From assembly GCF_012843905.1 (NCBI RefSeq), contig NZ_JABAGC010000002.1:62001-126000 (forward strand): a DNA stretch of 64,000 nt, in the 5' to 3' direction. The DNA is from Clostridium sp. SM-530-WT-3G. Lineage in GTDB: Bacteria > Bacillota > Clostridia > Clostridiales > Clostridiaceae. The notes under the pieces were generated by a model that was not told the DNA's origin, did not search any database, and saw nothing but the letters and a program-made list of their open reading frames with translations. This document shows, piece by piece, positions 9,541 through 18,920 of this stretch; positions within the stretch are counted from its first letter, which is position 1, and every line of letters starts with the position of its first letter. The translations under genes were made by a program, and so were the position numbers.

Positions 9541-10590
9541 ATGGAAAGAAGAACTAGCAGAAAAGTTAAAGTGGGAAATGTATATGTAGGTGGAGATGCT
9601 CCAGTATCAATACAATCTATGACAAACTCAAAAACTAAAGATGTTGAGGCAACATTAAAACAAATCAAAGAACTTTATAATGCTGGATGCCAAATAATAA
9701 GATGCGCAGTTTTAGATATGGAAGATGCTGAGAAATTAAAAGAAATTACAGAGAAATCTCCTATTCCAGTAGTTGCAGATATACACTTTGATTATAGATT
9801 AGCATTAAAAGCAATAGAAAATGGAGTATCTGCACTTAGAATCAATCCGGGAAATATTGGAAGTGTAGATAGGATAAAAGCTGTTGCAGAAAAATGTACT
9901 GAAAAAAATATCCCAATAAGAATAGGTGTAAATTCAGGGTCTTTAGAAAAAGATATTTTAGAAAAGCATGGAACAGTTAATGCAGAAGGATTAGTTGAAA
10001 GTGCATTAAGACATGTGAAAATATTAGAAGATTTAGATTTTCATGATATTGTAATTTCTATAAAATCATCTAATGTTCCTATGATGATTGAATGTTATAG
10101 ATTAGTTGCACAAAAATGTGATTATCCTCTTCATTTAGGTGTAACTGAAGCTGGAACAGTTCAGATGGGAACTATTAAATCAAGCGTAGGAATTGGAACT
10201 CTTTTAGCTGAAGGTATTGGTGATACTATAAGAGTATCATTAACAAGTAATCCAATAGAAGAAATAAAGGTAGCTAAAGAGATTCTAAGATCATTAGGAT
10301 TAAGAAAAGGTGGAGTAGAATTTGTATCATGTCCTACATGTGGAAGAACACAGATTAATTTAATAAAGATTGCAGAAGAAGTTGAAAAAAGACTAGCTGA
10401 ATGTAATAAAGATATAAAGGTTGCTGTAATGGGGTGTGTTGTAAATGGACCAGGAGAAGCAAGAGAATCAGATATCGGTATTGCTGGTGGAATAGGCGAA
10501 GGTATAATCTTTAAAAAAGGTGAGATTATAAGAAAGGTCAAGGAAGAAGATCTTATTGATGCTCTTATGGAAGAGGTTGATAAACTATAA
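9541..10590 (+). CDS. ispG: 4-hydroxy-3-methylbut-2-enyl diphosphate synthase (flavodoxin/ferredoxin), IspG/GcpE
   Basis: IspG reductively opens MEcPP to HMBPP using a [4Fe-4S] cluster, the penultimate MEP-pathway step. The N-terminal TIM-barrel part contains the SIQSMTNS and INPGNIG motifs. The three cluster cysteines are visible in SCPTCGRT (264, 267) and GCVVNGPGE (299). Length 349 fits the short bacterial form. The ATG follows gaggtga. The gene stands between rseP and rimP, as in other clostridia, but no polC lies between ispG and rimP here. Confidence 0.97.
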   Translation: MERRTSRKVKVGNVYVGGDAPVSIQSMTNSKTKDVEATLKQIKELYNAGCQIIRCAVLDMEDAEKLKEITEKSPIPVVADIHFDYRLALKAIENGVSALRINPGNIGSVDRIKAVAEKCTEKNIPIRIGVNSGSLEKDILEKHGTVNAEGLVESALRHVKILEDLDFHDIVISIKSSNVPMMIECYRLVAQKCDYPLHLGVTEAGTVQMGTIKSSVGIGTLLAEGIGDTIRVSLTSNPIEEIKVAKEILRSLGLRKGGVEFVSCPTCGRTQINLIKIAEEVEKRLAECNKDIKVAVMGCVVNGPGEARESDIGIAGGIGEGIIFKKGEIIRKVKEEDLIDALMEEVDKL

Positions 10591-10706
10591 TTTTAGTTCC
10601 TTTTATTTGTGTTAATTAATATAAAAATTTTTGATTTTTTCTTTATGAAGTCAAGGCCATAAGTGAGTTTATAATCGAGCTGTGTATTAGGAATTTAATA
10701 TTGGTA

Positions 10707-10735
10707 TTGTATTAATTTAAAAAATGTGCTAACAT
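10707..10735 (+). promoter_or_regulatory. Promoter of the rimP-nusA-infB operon
   Basis: TTGTAT (10707-10712), 17-nt spacer, TAACAT (10730-10735) with an extended-10 TG at 10727-10728. It gives an approximately 175-nt leader before rimP. Confidence 0.65.
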
Positions 10736-10768
10736 ATAAATAGAATTTAATTCTAATAGAGTAAAAAG

Positions 10769-10844
10769 GAGTGGGAAAAAGTTTACCCGCTCTTTCTGTT
10801 TGTAACGCAACTTCTACAAAGATAGTTGCGTTTTTGATTACAAA
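10769..10844 (+). promoter_or_regulatory. rimP leader with attenuator-like hairpins
   Basis: Two hairpins lie between promoter and rimP. The first is gagtggg (10769-10775) with cccgctc (10786-10792). The second is aacgcaact (10804-10812) with agttgcgtt (10824-10832), followed by T5, the shape of an intrinsic terminator. Flanking tttgtaa (10799-10805) and ttacaaa (10838-10844) could extend the second stem. A terminator ahead of the operon's first gene suggests transcription attenuation; NusA, encoded by the second gene, is a plausible effector by analogy, but this is inference. Confidence 0.6.
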
Positions 10845-10918
10845 TTTTAAAATTGCGTAAACTAAAAATATATTTGTTATGTAATTTTATTATGATGAAA
10901 GCGAGGGGAAGAAAAAAC

Positions 10919-11380
10919 ATGGATAAAAATGCATTAGTTGAAAAAATCGAAAAGATAGTTGAGCCTATTACTTCAGAATTATCATATGAATTATATTACG
11001 TTGAGTATGTAAAGGAAAATGGTGATTTTTATTTAAGAATATATATAGATAAAGAAGAAGGTAGAGTATCGTTAAACGATTGTGAAGCTGTATCAAGAAG
11101 AGTAAGTGAAGTATTAGATGCTGAAGATCCAATTGAAAGTGCTTATTACTTAGAAGTTTCTTCACCAGGTCTTTTTAGAATGTTATATACTAAGAAGCAC
11201 TTTGAAAAAGTACTTGGAAAAGAAATATTAGTAAAATTTAATGGATCAATTGATGGCCAAAAAAGTGTAAAAGGTATTCTAAAAGAAGTAAATGATGATT
11301 TTATTGTGGTTGAAAGCGATAAAGAATTCAAAATAACAAATGACAAGATTAAAAGTGCAAATCTTGAAGGGGAAGTATAA
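10919..11380 (+). CDS. rimP: Ribosome maturation factor RimP
   Basis: RimP promotes 30S maturation. The protein is 153 residues in two domains: an N-terminal alpha/beta part with [21 protein letters not shown] and [15 protein letters not shown] [18 protein letters not shown], and a C-terminal Sm-like barrel after the conserved [12 protein letters not shown]. The ATG at 10919 follows gcgagggga; the upstream in-frame start at 10853 has no binding site and lies in the leader. First gene of the rimP-nusA-rnpM-ylxQ-infB operon. Confidence 0.96.
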   Translation: MDKNALVEKIEKIVEPITSELSYELYYVEYVKENGDFYLRIYIDKEEGRVSLNDCEAVSRRVSEVLDAEDPIESAYYLEVSSPGLFRMLYTKKHFEKVLGKEILVKFNGSIDGQKSVKGILKEVNDDFIVVESDKEFKITNDKIKSANLEGEV

Positions 11381-11398
11381 TTAAGGAGGGTTTTTAAA

Positions 11399-12553
11399 AT
11401 GAATGAAGAGTTTGTAGGTGCTCTTAGAGAACTAGTAAAGGAAAAAGGTATATGTGAAGATTTACTTTTCACAACAATACAAGATGCATTAGTTGCAGCT
11501 TATAAGAAAAATTATGCTAATGTTAATACAAATGCGCAAAATGTTAAAGTGACTATAGATAGAGAAACAGGAGAAATTGGAGTATATGCTCAAAAAGTTG
11601 TTGTAGATGAAGTATATGATGATGTTACAGAAATCTCAATAGAAGAAGCAAAAGCTATAAGTCCAAAATATGAAGTTGATGATGTTGTTGACTTAGAAGT
11701 TACACCAAAGAATTTTGGAAGAGTTGCAGCTCAGCTTGCAAAACAAGTTGTAACACAAAGAATCAAAGAAGCTGAAAGAAATATAATATATGATGAATAC
11801 AAAGAACAAGAATTTGATATAATTACAGGAACTATTTTAAGAAAAGACAAAGGAATGGTTTTTGTTAATTTAGGAAAATTAGAAGGTGTTATAGGACCAA
11901 ATGAACAAATTCCACATGAAGAATATAACTTTAATGAAAAGTTAAAACTATATATAGTTGAAGTAAAAAATGGAAGCAAGGGTCCTCAAATACATGTTTC
12001 AAGAACTCATCCAGGTTTAGTTAAGAGATTATTTGAACTTGAAGTTCCAGAAATATTCAACGGAGTAGTTGAAATTAAGAGTATTTCAAGAGAAGCAGGA
12101 TCAAGAAGTAAAATTGCAGTATTCTCAAATGACCCAGAAGTTGATGCAATGGGAGCATGTGTTGGTCCTAAGGGAGTAAGAGTTCAAAATATAGTAAATG
12201 AACTTAAAAATGAAAAAATAGATATAATTAAATGGAGCAAAGATCCAGCTGAATTTATAGCAAATTCATTAAGCCCAGCAAAAGTACTTTCAGTTGAAGT
12301 AGATGAAGAAAACAAATGTGCAAAAGTTGTAGTTGATGACAATCAACTTTCTTTAGCAATAGGTAAAGAAGGTCAAAATGTTAGACTTGCAGCTAAACTT
12401 ACAAACTGGAAGATAGATATAAAGAGTAAATCACAAAAAGAGAAATTAGATGCAGAAGAAGAGAAGTTATTAAATACTGACGTTGAAATCGAAAATGAAG
12501 ATTCTAATGATTTATTAGATTTAGAAGCTTCAATAGATGAAAACGAAGAATAG
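11399..12553 (+). CDS. nusA: Transcription termination/antitermination factor NusA
   Basis: NusA binds RNA polymerase and nascent RNA, modulating pausing, intrinsic termination and antitermination. Domain order is N-terminal RNAP-binding domain (about 1-125), S1 domain (about 130-200), then two KH domains, including GACVGPKGVRVQNIVNEL and AIGKEGQNVRLAAKLTNWKIDI. The acidic tail after about 350 is typical of Firmicutes. Length is 384. It has a strong aaggaggg site 18 bp after rimP. Confidence 0.97.
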   Translation: MNEEFVGALRELVKEKGICEDLLFTTIQDALVAAYKKNYANVNTNAQNVKVTIDRETGEIGVYAQKVVVDEVYDDVTEISIEEAKAISPKYEVDDVVDLEVTPKNFGRVAAQLAKQVVTQRIKEAERNIIYDEYKEQEFDIITGTILRKDKGMVFVNLGKLEGVIGPNEQIPHEEYNFNEKLKLYIVEVKNGSKGPQIHVSRTHPGLVKRLFELEVPEIFNGVVEIKSISREAGSRSKIAVFSNDPEVDAMGACVGPKGVRVQNIVNELKNEKIDIIKWSKDPAEFIANSLSPAKVLSVEVDEENKCAKVVVDDNQLSLAIGKEGQNVRLAAKLTNWKIDIKSKSQKEKLDAEEEKLLNTDVEIENEDSNDLLDLEASIDENEE

Positions 12554-12565
12554 AGGTGCTTTCTA

Positions 12566-12832
12566 ATGAAGGTTAAAAAAATTCCTTTAAGAATGTGCAC
12601 AGGCTGCATGGAAATGAAACCAAAGAAAGAACTAATAAGAATTGTAAAGACTCCAGAAGGAGAAATTTGTGTAGACTTAACTGGTAAAAAATCAGGAAGA
12701 GGAGCATATGTATGCAGAAATATTGAATGTTTTGAAAAAGCATACAAAGCAAAAAGACTTAGTAGAAATCTTGAAACACAGATAAGTGATGAAATTTATG
12801 ATAAACTAAAGGAAGAAATAGAAAATGAATAA
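12566..12832 (+). CDS. rnpM: RNase P modulator RnpM (YlxR, DUF448)
   Basis: A small basic RNA-binding protein of the YlxR/DUF448 family. Work in Firmicutes links it to modulation of RNase P, hence RnpM. The 88-residue product shows the family pattern: IPLRMCTGCMEMKPKKELIR with Cys11 and Cys14, and GKKSGRGAYVC followed by a second Cys. It lies between nusA and ylxQ, exactly as in other Firmicutes, and its 3' end overlaps ylxQ by 8 nt, suggesting translational coupling. Confidence 0.94.
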   Translation: MKVKKIPLRMCTGCMEMKPKKELIRIVKTPEGEICVDLTGKKSGRGAYVCRNIECFEKAYKAKRLSRNLETQISDEIYDKLKEEIENE

Positions 12833-13142
12833 ATTTTTTAACTTTTTAAGTATAGCAAAAAAATCAAATAATCTGCTAGAAGGCTATAGTAAGTGTGATG
12901 ACTATAGAAATAGTACTAAAATTTATTTGTTTATTATGTCTAAAAATTTATCAGATAAATCAAAAAGTAAGTTTAAAAAACACTGTGAAGCCAATAATAT
13001 ACCATATATTGAAGATTTCTTAAAAGAAGATTTGGGAAATGCACTTGGTCGTAAGGAAGTTATGCTACTAGGCGTATTGGACGAAGGGATAGCAAAAAAA
13101 TTATTAAGCTTATACGAGGAGGAAAAATATATGGATAGATAA
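12825..13142 (+). CDS. ylxQ: L7Ae/L30e-family RNA-binding protein YlxQ
   Basis: A 105-residue L7Ae-like protein of the YlxQ type, which in other bacteria binds kink-turn-type RNA. It starts inside the end of rnpM. The product shows FNFLSIAKKSNNLLEGYSKC, matching the family's early AxxAGKLxxG region, but more divergent than usual: the glycine-rich signature is replaced by KKSNNLLEG. Position between rnpM and infB supports the call. Function in this host is unproven. Confidence 0.85.
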   Translation: MNKFFNFLSIAKKSNNLLEGYSKCDDYRNSTKIYLFIMSKNLSDKSKSKFKKHCEANNIPYIEDFLKEDLGNALGRKEVMLLGVLDEGIAKKLLSLYEEEKYMDR

Positions 13143-13160
13143 TAAAACGGGGGTGACTGC

Positions 13161-15263
13161 ATGTCAAAAATAAGAGTACATGAATTAGCAAAAGAATTAA
13201 ATATAGGTTCTAAGGAACTAATTAATTTATTAAAAGAAGAATTTAATGTAGAAGTTAAAAATCATATGAGCACGATTGAAGATGAAGATGCTGCATTAAT
13301 AAAAGAACTTCTAAATGGGAATTCTAATAATGACTCAAAAGCAGAAGCAAGTGCCGATAAAGATAATAAAAAGAAAAATATCGTAGATGAATACGAAGAT
13401 CAATTAGCCGATGAATTAAATAAAGGCAAAAAGAAAAAGAAAAAGAAAAAGAATAAACAACATAAAGAAGAATCTTTGAAGGATGAGGTAAGCAGAAATA
13501 TGGAAGAAACTCAAATAATAGAAATAGGTGACAGCATAACAGTAAAGGAATTAGCTGAAAAGTTAAATAAACCTTCAAATGAAGTTATCAGAACACTAAT
13601 TTTCACTGGTGTTATGGCTGCAATTAACCAAGAAATTGATTTTGCTACAGCAGAAAAAGTATGTGCAGAATATAATGTATTAGTAGAAAAGAAAGAAGAA
13701 AGTCAAGAATTAGAAGAGCTTGAAATTGAAGAAGATGATGAAGAAAATCTTCAAAAGAGACCACCAATAGTAACTGTTATGGGACACGTTGACCATGGTA
13801 AGACTTCATTACTTGACTGTATAAGAAAATCAAGAGTTACAGCTTCAGAAGCTGGTGGAATCACTCAGCATATTGGTGCTTATACTATAACTATAGATGG
13901 AGAAAAAATTACATTCTTAGATACTCCAGGACACGAAGCATTTACAGCTATGAGAGCAAGAGGAGCTCAAGTTACAGATATAGTTATATTAGTTGTTGCA
14001 GCCGATGATGGTATAATGCCTCAAACAAAAGAAGCTATTGCTCACTGTAAAGCAGCAGGAGTTCCAATGGTTGTTGCTATAAATAAGATTGATAAGCCAG
14101 GTGCAAATCCAGACAGAGTTAAACAAGAATTAGCTGAAGAAGGATTACTTGTAGAATCTTGGGGTGGAGATGTAATATCTGAAGAAGTTTCTGCAAAACA
14201 AAACTTAAACATTGATAAATTATTAGAAATGGTTCTTTTAAGTGCTGAAATGCTTGAGCTTAAAGCAAACAAAAATAGAAGAGCTGTTGGTACTGTAATT
14301 GAAGCTAAACTTGATAAAGGTAGAGGTGCTGTAGCAAGTTTATTAGTTCAAAATGGTACATTACATGTTGGTGATTCAATTTTAGTTGGTTCAACATATG
14401 GTAGAATAAGAGCAATGTTTGATGATACAGGAAAGAAGATTAAATCAGCAGGACCTTCAATTCCAGTTGAAGTTTTAGGTCTTTCAGAAGTACCAGAAGC
14501 AGGAGACAGATTTAACCAAGTTAAAGATGAAAAGACTGCAAGAAACATGGCTGAAGCAAGAAAAGAAAAATTAAAATCAGAAACTCAAATGGCTAACCAC
14601 AGAGTTTCATTAGAAGACTTATATAGCCAAATTCAAGAAGGAAAAGTAAAAGAATTATCTATAATTGTAAAAGCAGATGTTCAAGGTTCAGTTGAAGCTA
14701 TAAAACAATCATTAGAAAAACTTTCTACTGATGATGTAAAAGTAAGAGTTATACTTGGAGCTGTTGGAGCTATAACAGAAACAGATATAACATTTGCAGC
14801 AGCATCAAATGCACTTGTAATAGGATTTAATGTAAGACCTGATAATAATGCATCAGCTCTAGCTGAAAAAGAAGGCGTAGATATTAAGACTTACAGAATT
14901 ATATATGATGCAATAGAAGATATTAAGAAAGCTATGATAGGAATGCTTGAACCTGAATATAAGGAAGTAATTCTTGGAACTGCAGAAGTAAGAACAACTT
15001 ATAAGATTTCTAATGTTGGTACTATAGCAGGATGTTATGTACAAAGTGGAAAACTTAGAAGAAATGCTGAAGTTAGAGTTATAAGACAAGGGATTGTTAT
15101 ATTCGAATCAACTTTATCTTCATTAAAGAGATTCAAAGATGATGCTAAAGAAGTTGCAGCAGGATATGAATGTGGATTAAGCGTAGATAAGTTTAATGAT
15201 ATTAAGGAAGGCGACATCATTGAATGCTTCATGATGGAGGCAATTCAAAGAAAAGAACTTTAA
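13161..15263 (+). CDS. infB: Translation initiation factor IF-2
   Basis: IF-2 is the GTPase that places initiator fMet-tRNA on the 30S subunit and promotes subunit joining. The short N-terminal region ends in a lysine run (GKKKKKKKK). An IF-2N domain follows around 120-170, then the G domain with GHVDHGKT (208-215), DTPGH and NKID, and then domains II-IV. Length 700 is on the short side for IF-2, as in other clostridia with reduced N-terminal linkers. The ATG has a gggggtgactgc site 18 bp after ylxQ. Confidence 0.98.
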   Translation: MSKIRVHELAKELNIGSKELINLLKEEFNVEVKNHMSTIEDEDAALIKELLNGNSNNDSKAEASADKDNKKKNIVDEYEDQLADELNKGKKKKKKKKNKQHKEESLKDEVSRNMEETQIIEIGDSITVKELAEKLNKPSNEVIRTLIFTGVMAAINQEIDFATAEKVCAEYNVLVEKKEESQELEELEIEEDDEENLQKRPPIVTVMGHVDHGKTSLLDCIRKSRVTASEAGGITQHIGAYTITIDGEKITFLDTPGHEAFTAMRARGAQVTDIVILVVAADDGIMPQTKEAIAHCKAAGVPMVVAINKIDKPGANPDRVKQELAEEGLLVESWGGDVISEEVSAKQNLNIDKLLEMVLLSAEMLELKANKNRRAVGTVIEAKLDKGRGAVASLLVQNGTLHVGDSILVGSTYGRIRAMFDDTGKKIKSAGPSIPVEVLGLSEVPEAGDRFNQVKDEKTARNMAEARKEKLKSETQMANHRVSLEDLYSQIQEGKVKELSIIVKADVQGSVEAIKQSLEKLSTDDVKVRVILGAVGAITETDITFAAASNALVIGFNVRPDNNASALAEKEGVDIKTYRIIYDAIEDIKKAMIGMLEPEYKEVILGTAEVRTTYKISNVGTIAGCYVQSGKLRRNAEVRVIRQGIVIFESTLSSLKRFKDDAKEVAAGYECGLSVDKFNDIKEGDIIECFMMEAIQRKEL

Positions 15264-15276
15264 GAGGTGATGTGCT

Positions 15277-15630
15277 ATGGCAAACTATAGAGGCGGAAGA
15301 ATTAATGAAGAGTTCAAAAGAGAAATTAGTAGTTTAATTCAAAATGAAATAAAAGATCCTAGAATAACAGCTATGATATCAGTTACTGATGTAAAAGTTA
15401 CTAAGGATTTAAGATATGCTAAAGTTTATGTAAGCATATTCTGTAATGATGAAGAAGAAAAGAAAACTAATCTTGCAGCTTTAAAGAGTGCAAGTGGATT
15501 TATAAGAAAAAGTGTAGGCCAATCAATTAACTTAAGACACACTCCAGAAATATTATTTGAATTAGATGATTCTATAAACTATGGAATGCATATGGATGAG
15601 CTAATTCAAAAAATAAGCAGCAAGAAATAA
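15277..15630 (+). CDS. rbfA: Ribosome-binding factor A
   Basis: RbfA is a KH-fold 30S assembly factor needed for late 16S rRNA maturation and cold adaptation. The 117-residue product shows EFKREISSLIQNEIKDPRI, the SVTDVKVTKDLRYAKVYVSI strand region and the RHTPEILFELDDS end. It starts 13 bp after infB with gaggtgat, and its TAA overlaps the nrnA ATG (taATG), so the two are translationally coupled. Confidence 0.97.
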   Translation: MANYRGGRINEEFKREISSLIQNEIKDPRITAMISVTDVKVTKDLRYAKVYVSIFCNDEEEKKTNLAALKSASGFIRKSVGQSINLRHTPEILFELDDSINYGMHMDELIQKISSKK

Positions 15631-16607
15631 TGCAATTTAGAGAAATAAAGGAAGAAATTTTAAAGGCAGAAAAGATTGGATTATCATTTCATACATCTCC
15701 TGATGGAGATGCTATAGGAAGCACATTAGGGCTTCTTATTGGACTTAGATATCTAGGAAAAGACGCTTATGTAATATCAAGAGATGTTATCAGTGATAAC
15801 TTCTCTTATATTACTTTTAGCGAAGAAGTAGATGGAACTGTATGTGAGCCTAAAGAAGGAACAGATTTAGTTATAGTTTTAGATTGTGGTAATGTTGAAA
15901 GAATTTCAGCAGACCTAGAAAATTATAGTGGAACGATAATTAATTTAGACCACCATATTTCTAATGATAATTATGGAACAATTAACTATGTAGACCCAAA
16001 GGCAGCAGCAACATGTGAACTTTCATATTTATTAATGAAAGAACTAGGGATTGATTTCAGTCTTAAAACTAAGGAAACTATAGAGATAAGCACAGCAATA
16101 TATACAGGAATAGTAACAGATACTGGATCATTTAGACATTCTAATGTTACAAAAAGGTCTCATAATATTGCAGCTGAGCTTATAGAAAATGGAATAGATA
16201 ATAGTAGTATACACAGCAGTCTTTTTGATAATAAGCCTTTTGAAAAAGTTAAATTAATGGGAAGTGTCTTATCTAATATAAAGCTTGAACTTGATAATAA
16301 AGTAGCTGTTTTGGAAATTCCTAAAGGTATGCTTGAAGAATTCAATTTACCTAATGCTGATACTTCAGACATTATTTCAATTGGCCTTGGAATAAAAGGT
16401 GTAGAAGTATCTATACTTCTTAAGGAAGTAGATGAAGGAGTAAAAATAAGTCTTAGATCTAAAAATAATGTGGATGTTAGAAATGTAGCCGAAAAATTCG
16501 GCGGTGGCGGACATGTTAAAGCATCAGGTGCTATGCAGAAAGGTGTAGGTCTTGAAGAGGCTAAAGAAAATCTTTTAAAGGCATTAAAGGATGAAATGCA
16601 GATATGA
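15630..16607 (+). CDS. nrnA: Bifunctional oligoribonuclease / pAp phosphatase (DHH family)
   Basis: NrnA-type enzymes degrade 2-5-nt RNA oligomers and dephosphorylate 3',5'-pAp. The DHH domain is visible in order: HTSPDGDAIGSTLGL (motif I), VLDCGN (motif II) and LDHHISND (motif III). The C-terminal DHHA1 domain ends with the GGGGHVKASGA signature. Length is 325. It overlaps rbfA by one base and truB by four (ATGA), in the order rbfA-nrnA-truB standard for this operon. Confidence 0.95.
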   Translation: MQFREIKEEILKAEKIGLSFHTSPDGDAIGSTLGLLIGLRYLGKDAYVISRDVISDNFSYITFSEEVDGTVCEPKEGTDLVIVLDCGNVERISADLENYSGTIINLDHHISNDNYGTINYVDPKAAATCELSYLLMKELGIDFSLKTKETIEISTAIYTGIVTDTGSFRHSNVTKRSHNIAAELIENGIDNSSIHSSLFDNKPFEKVKLMGSVLSNIKLELDNKVAVLEIPKGMLEEFNLPNADTSDIISIGLGIKGVEVSILLKEVDEGVKISLRSKNNVDVRNVAEKFGGGGHVKASGAMQKGVGLEEAKENLLKALKDEMQI

Positions 16608-17479
16608 ATGGAATATTAAATGTATATAAAAACAAAGGAATGTCTTCTTTTGATGTAGTTAGGAAAATTAAATTTTTAGCTCATGAAAAAAAAGTTGGAC
16701 ACACAGGAACATTGGATCCAGAAGCAACAGGAGTACTTCCTGTTGCATTAGGAAAAGCAACGAAAACAATAGATTATATAATGAATTGCAACAAGACGTA
16801 TGAAGTTAAATTTCTTCTTGGAGTAAAGACTACTACATATGATCTTGAAGGAGAAGTAATAGAAAAGAAGGATACTTCATTTCTTACAGAGCAGGAAGTA
16901 AAAGATGCAGTTTTATCTTTTATTGGAGAATATGATCAAGTTCCTCCTATGTATAGTGCATTAAAACAAAATGGTGTAAGACTTTATGACCTTGCAAGAC
17001 AAGGTATTGAAGTTGAGAGACAAGGAAGAAGAATTCATATCCTTAACATAGAAGATATAAAAATAGAATTACCGTATGTATATATGAAAGTAAGCTGTTC
17101 TAAAGGTACATATATAAGGAGTTTATGTTTTGATATAGGAGAAAAACTTAATGTTGGAGCAACTATGACTGAACTTAACAGAAGTGAAACATCTGTATTT
17201 AATCAGGAAGATAGTGTAAATGTTGAAGATTTAACAGAAGAAAATATACAGGAATATCTAATATCTATAGAAGATGCTTTGAAATTTTATCCTAAACTTG
17301 TGATTAATAGTTCATTTACTAAACTACTAATAAATGGAGTAAAGGTTTTTGATAAAAGACTTACAAATGAGCATAGGGAAAAAGATTTGCTGTATCGAGT
17401 TTATGATGATAAAGGCTTATTTATTGGTCTTGGAAAACAGGATGATAAAGGTTTTAAGATAGAAAAATTGTTAATGTAA
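16604..17479 (+). CDS. truB: tRNA pseudouridine(55) synthase
   Basis: TruB isomerises U55 in the T-loop of tRNAs. The catalytic Asp38 lies in GHTGTLDPEATGVLP (residues 32-46). The N-terminal GILNVYKNKGMSSFDVV and the YSALKQNGVRLYDLARQG thumb region are canonical. A PUA-like C-terminal tail is short. Length is 291. It starts within the nrnA stop (ATGA). ribF follows after 22 bp. Confidence 0.96.
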   Translation: MNGILNVYKNKGMSSFDVVRKIKFLAHEKKVGHTGTLDPEATGVLPVALGKATKTIDYIMNCNKTYEVKFLLGVKTTTYDLEGEVIEKKDTSFLTEQEVKDAVLSFIGEYDQVPPMYSALKQNGVRLYDLARQGIEVERQGRRIHILNIEDIKIELPYVYMKVSCSKGTYIRSLCFDIGEKLNVGATMTELNRSETSVFNQEDSVNVEDLTEENIQEYLISIEDALKFYPKLVINSSFTKLLINGVKVFDKRLTNEHREKDLLYRVYDDKGLFIGLGKQDDKGFKIEKLLM

Positions 17480-17501
17480 ATTAAGAATTAGGAGTCATAG
17501 A

Positions 17502-18437
17502 ATGATTGTTATAGATGGAAATACAGATAGTATACAATCTTTTGATAATTATATAGCTTTAGGTAGTTTTGATGGATTACATTTAGGACATTTGTCTTTA
17601 ATACAGAAGACAAAGGATGAAGCTGATAAAAATAATGGAAAGAGTATGATTTATACTTTTAAAAATCATCCTCGTTTTTTGATAAATAAAGAAAGTAGTC
17701 CTAAATTATTAATGAATAATGAAGAAAAAGTCCAGATTTTAAATGCTTATGGAGTTGACATTGTATATTTTCAAGAATTTAATGATGAATTTATGAAAAT
17801 TAATCCAGAGGAATTTATAAAAATGTTAGTAGAAAAATTCAATGCTAAAGGAATTATAGTTGGATTCAATTATAAATTTGGATATAAAAATTCAGGAGAC
17901 ATAGAGTTATTAAGAAGATTACAGAAGAAGTATAACTATGAATTATATGTTATGGAACCTTGTGCATATAAAAATGAAGTTATAAGTAGTACTAGAATAA
18001 GAAAAGCTATCGAAGAAGGTAATGTAGAAGGTGCATACAAAATGCTTGATAGACCTTATTCTTTAAAAGGAACTGTTACCCATGGAAAACAAATAGGAAG
18101 AACTATAGGATTTCCGACAGCAAATTTGTCTTATGATGAAAAATTTATTTTACCTGCAGATGGCGTATATTATACTAATATTAAGGTAAATAATAAACTA
18201 TATAAGGGAATTACGTCAATTGGATATAATCCAACTGTAGGCGGTAAAGTCCTGACTATTGAAACTTATATATTGAATTTTAGTGAAGATATATATGAAA
18301 AGTATATAGAAGTAAATTTTATAAAGAAAATCCGCGAAAATATAAAATTTAATGGAATAGATGAATTAAAGGATCAGCTTGAAAAAGATAAAAGTTTTGC
18401 AGAGAGACAGAATTATATGTCGAGTTTAAGAATATAG
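17502..18437 (+). CDS. ribF: Bifunctional riboflavin kinase / FAD synthetase
   Basis: RibF makes FMN and then FAD from riboflavin. The N-terminal nucleotidyltransferase domain has GSFDGLHLGHLSLI (21-34) and SSTRIRKAIEEG near 165-176. The C-terminal flavokinase domain has HGKQIGRTIGFPTAN and the IGYNPTVGG motif. Length is 311. It is the last gene of the rimP-to-ribF operon. The product functionally consumes what the ribDEBAH operon (39.9-43.5 kb) makes, but no FMN riboswitch is found here. Confidence 0.96.
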   Translation: MIVIDGNTDSIQSFDNYIALGSFDGLHLGHLSLIQKTKDEADKNNGKSMIYTFKNHPRFLINKESSPKLLMNNEEKVQILNAYGVDIVYFQEFNDEFMKINPEEFIKMLVEKFNAKGIIVGFNYKFGYKNSGDIELLRRLQKKYNYELYVMEPCAYKNEVISSTRIRKAIEEGNVEGAYKMLDRPYSLKGTVTHGKQIGRTIGFPTANLSYDEKFILPADGVYYTNIKVNNKLYKGITSIGYNPTVGGKVLTIETYILNFSEDIYEKYIEVNFIKKIRENIKFNGIDELKDQLEKDKSFAERQNYMSSLRI

Positions 18438-18466
18438 TTTACAATAATCATTACTTTTGATATAAT
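18438..18466 (+). promoter_or_regulatory. Promoter of rpsO
   Basis: TTTACA (18438-18443), exactly 17 nt, TATAAT (18461-18466). It begins at the base after the ribF stop codon. Confidence 0.85.
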
Positions 18467-18476
18467 TACTCGTGAA

Positions 18477-18521
18477 CCTAGTGCTATGTTTGAAGGTGCC
18501 ATCTTTTTACTTGGAACTAGG
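18477..18521 (+). promoter_or_regulatory. rpsO leader hairpin (candidate S15 autoregulatory RNA)
   Basis: cctagt (18477-18482) pairs with actagg (18516-18521), enclosing an inner region (gtgctatgtttgaaggtgcc) that could form a second stem. Leaders that bind S15 are known upstream of rpsO in several bacterial groups; that this one belongs to such a class is inferred from position. Confidence 0.5.
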
Positions 18522-18557
18522 GGATAATGAATATAATTACACGGAGGTGCACTTATA

Positions 18558-18821
18558 ATGGATAAGGCAACAAAATTAGAAATAATCAAAAAGTACGGTA
18601 GAAGTGAAGGAGATACTGGTTCTCCAGAAGTTCAAGTAGCTTTATTAACTGAAAGAATAAACTCTTTACAAGAACACTTTAAAGTTCACAAAAAAGACCA
18701 CCACTCAAGAAGAGGTTTATTAAAGATGGTTGGTCAAAGAAGAGGTCTTTTAAACTATTTAGCTGATCAAGATATCGAAAGATACAGAACTTTAATCAAA
18801 GAATTAGGTTTAAGAAGATAA
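18558..18821 (+). CDS. rpsO: 30S ribosomal protein S15
   Basis: S15 is a primary 16S rRNA binder that organises the platform. The 87-residue protein has the canonical signatures [17 protein letters not shown] and [20 protein letters not shown] cggaggtg site precedes the ATG. It has its own promoter, leader hairpin and terminator and is followed by pnp, the conserved rpsO-pnp pair. Confidence 0.98.
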   Translation: MDKATKLEIIKKYGRSEGDTGSPEVQVALLTERINSLQEHFKVHKKDHHSRRGLLKMVGQRRGLLNYLADQDIERYRTLIKELGLRR

Positions 18822-18825
18822 TTTT

Positions 18826-18853
18826 TAGAGCGGAGTTTTCCGCTCTATTATTT
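18826..18853 (+). terminator. Intrinsic terminator of rpsO
   Basis: agagcgga (18827-18834) pairs with tccgctct (18839-18846), followed by a T-rich tail (attatttt). Confidence 0.85.
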
Positions 18854-18920
18854 TAAAAAAATACAAATTGTAAAAAAAAGTATAAAATAATAAGATGAAC
18901 CTGAAGGGAGGTCACAGTTT

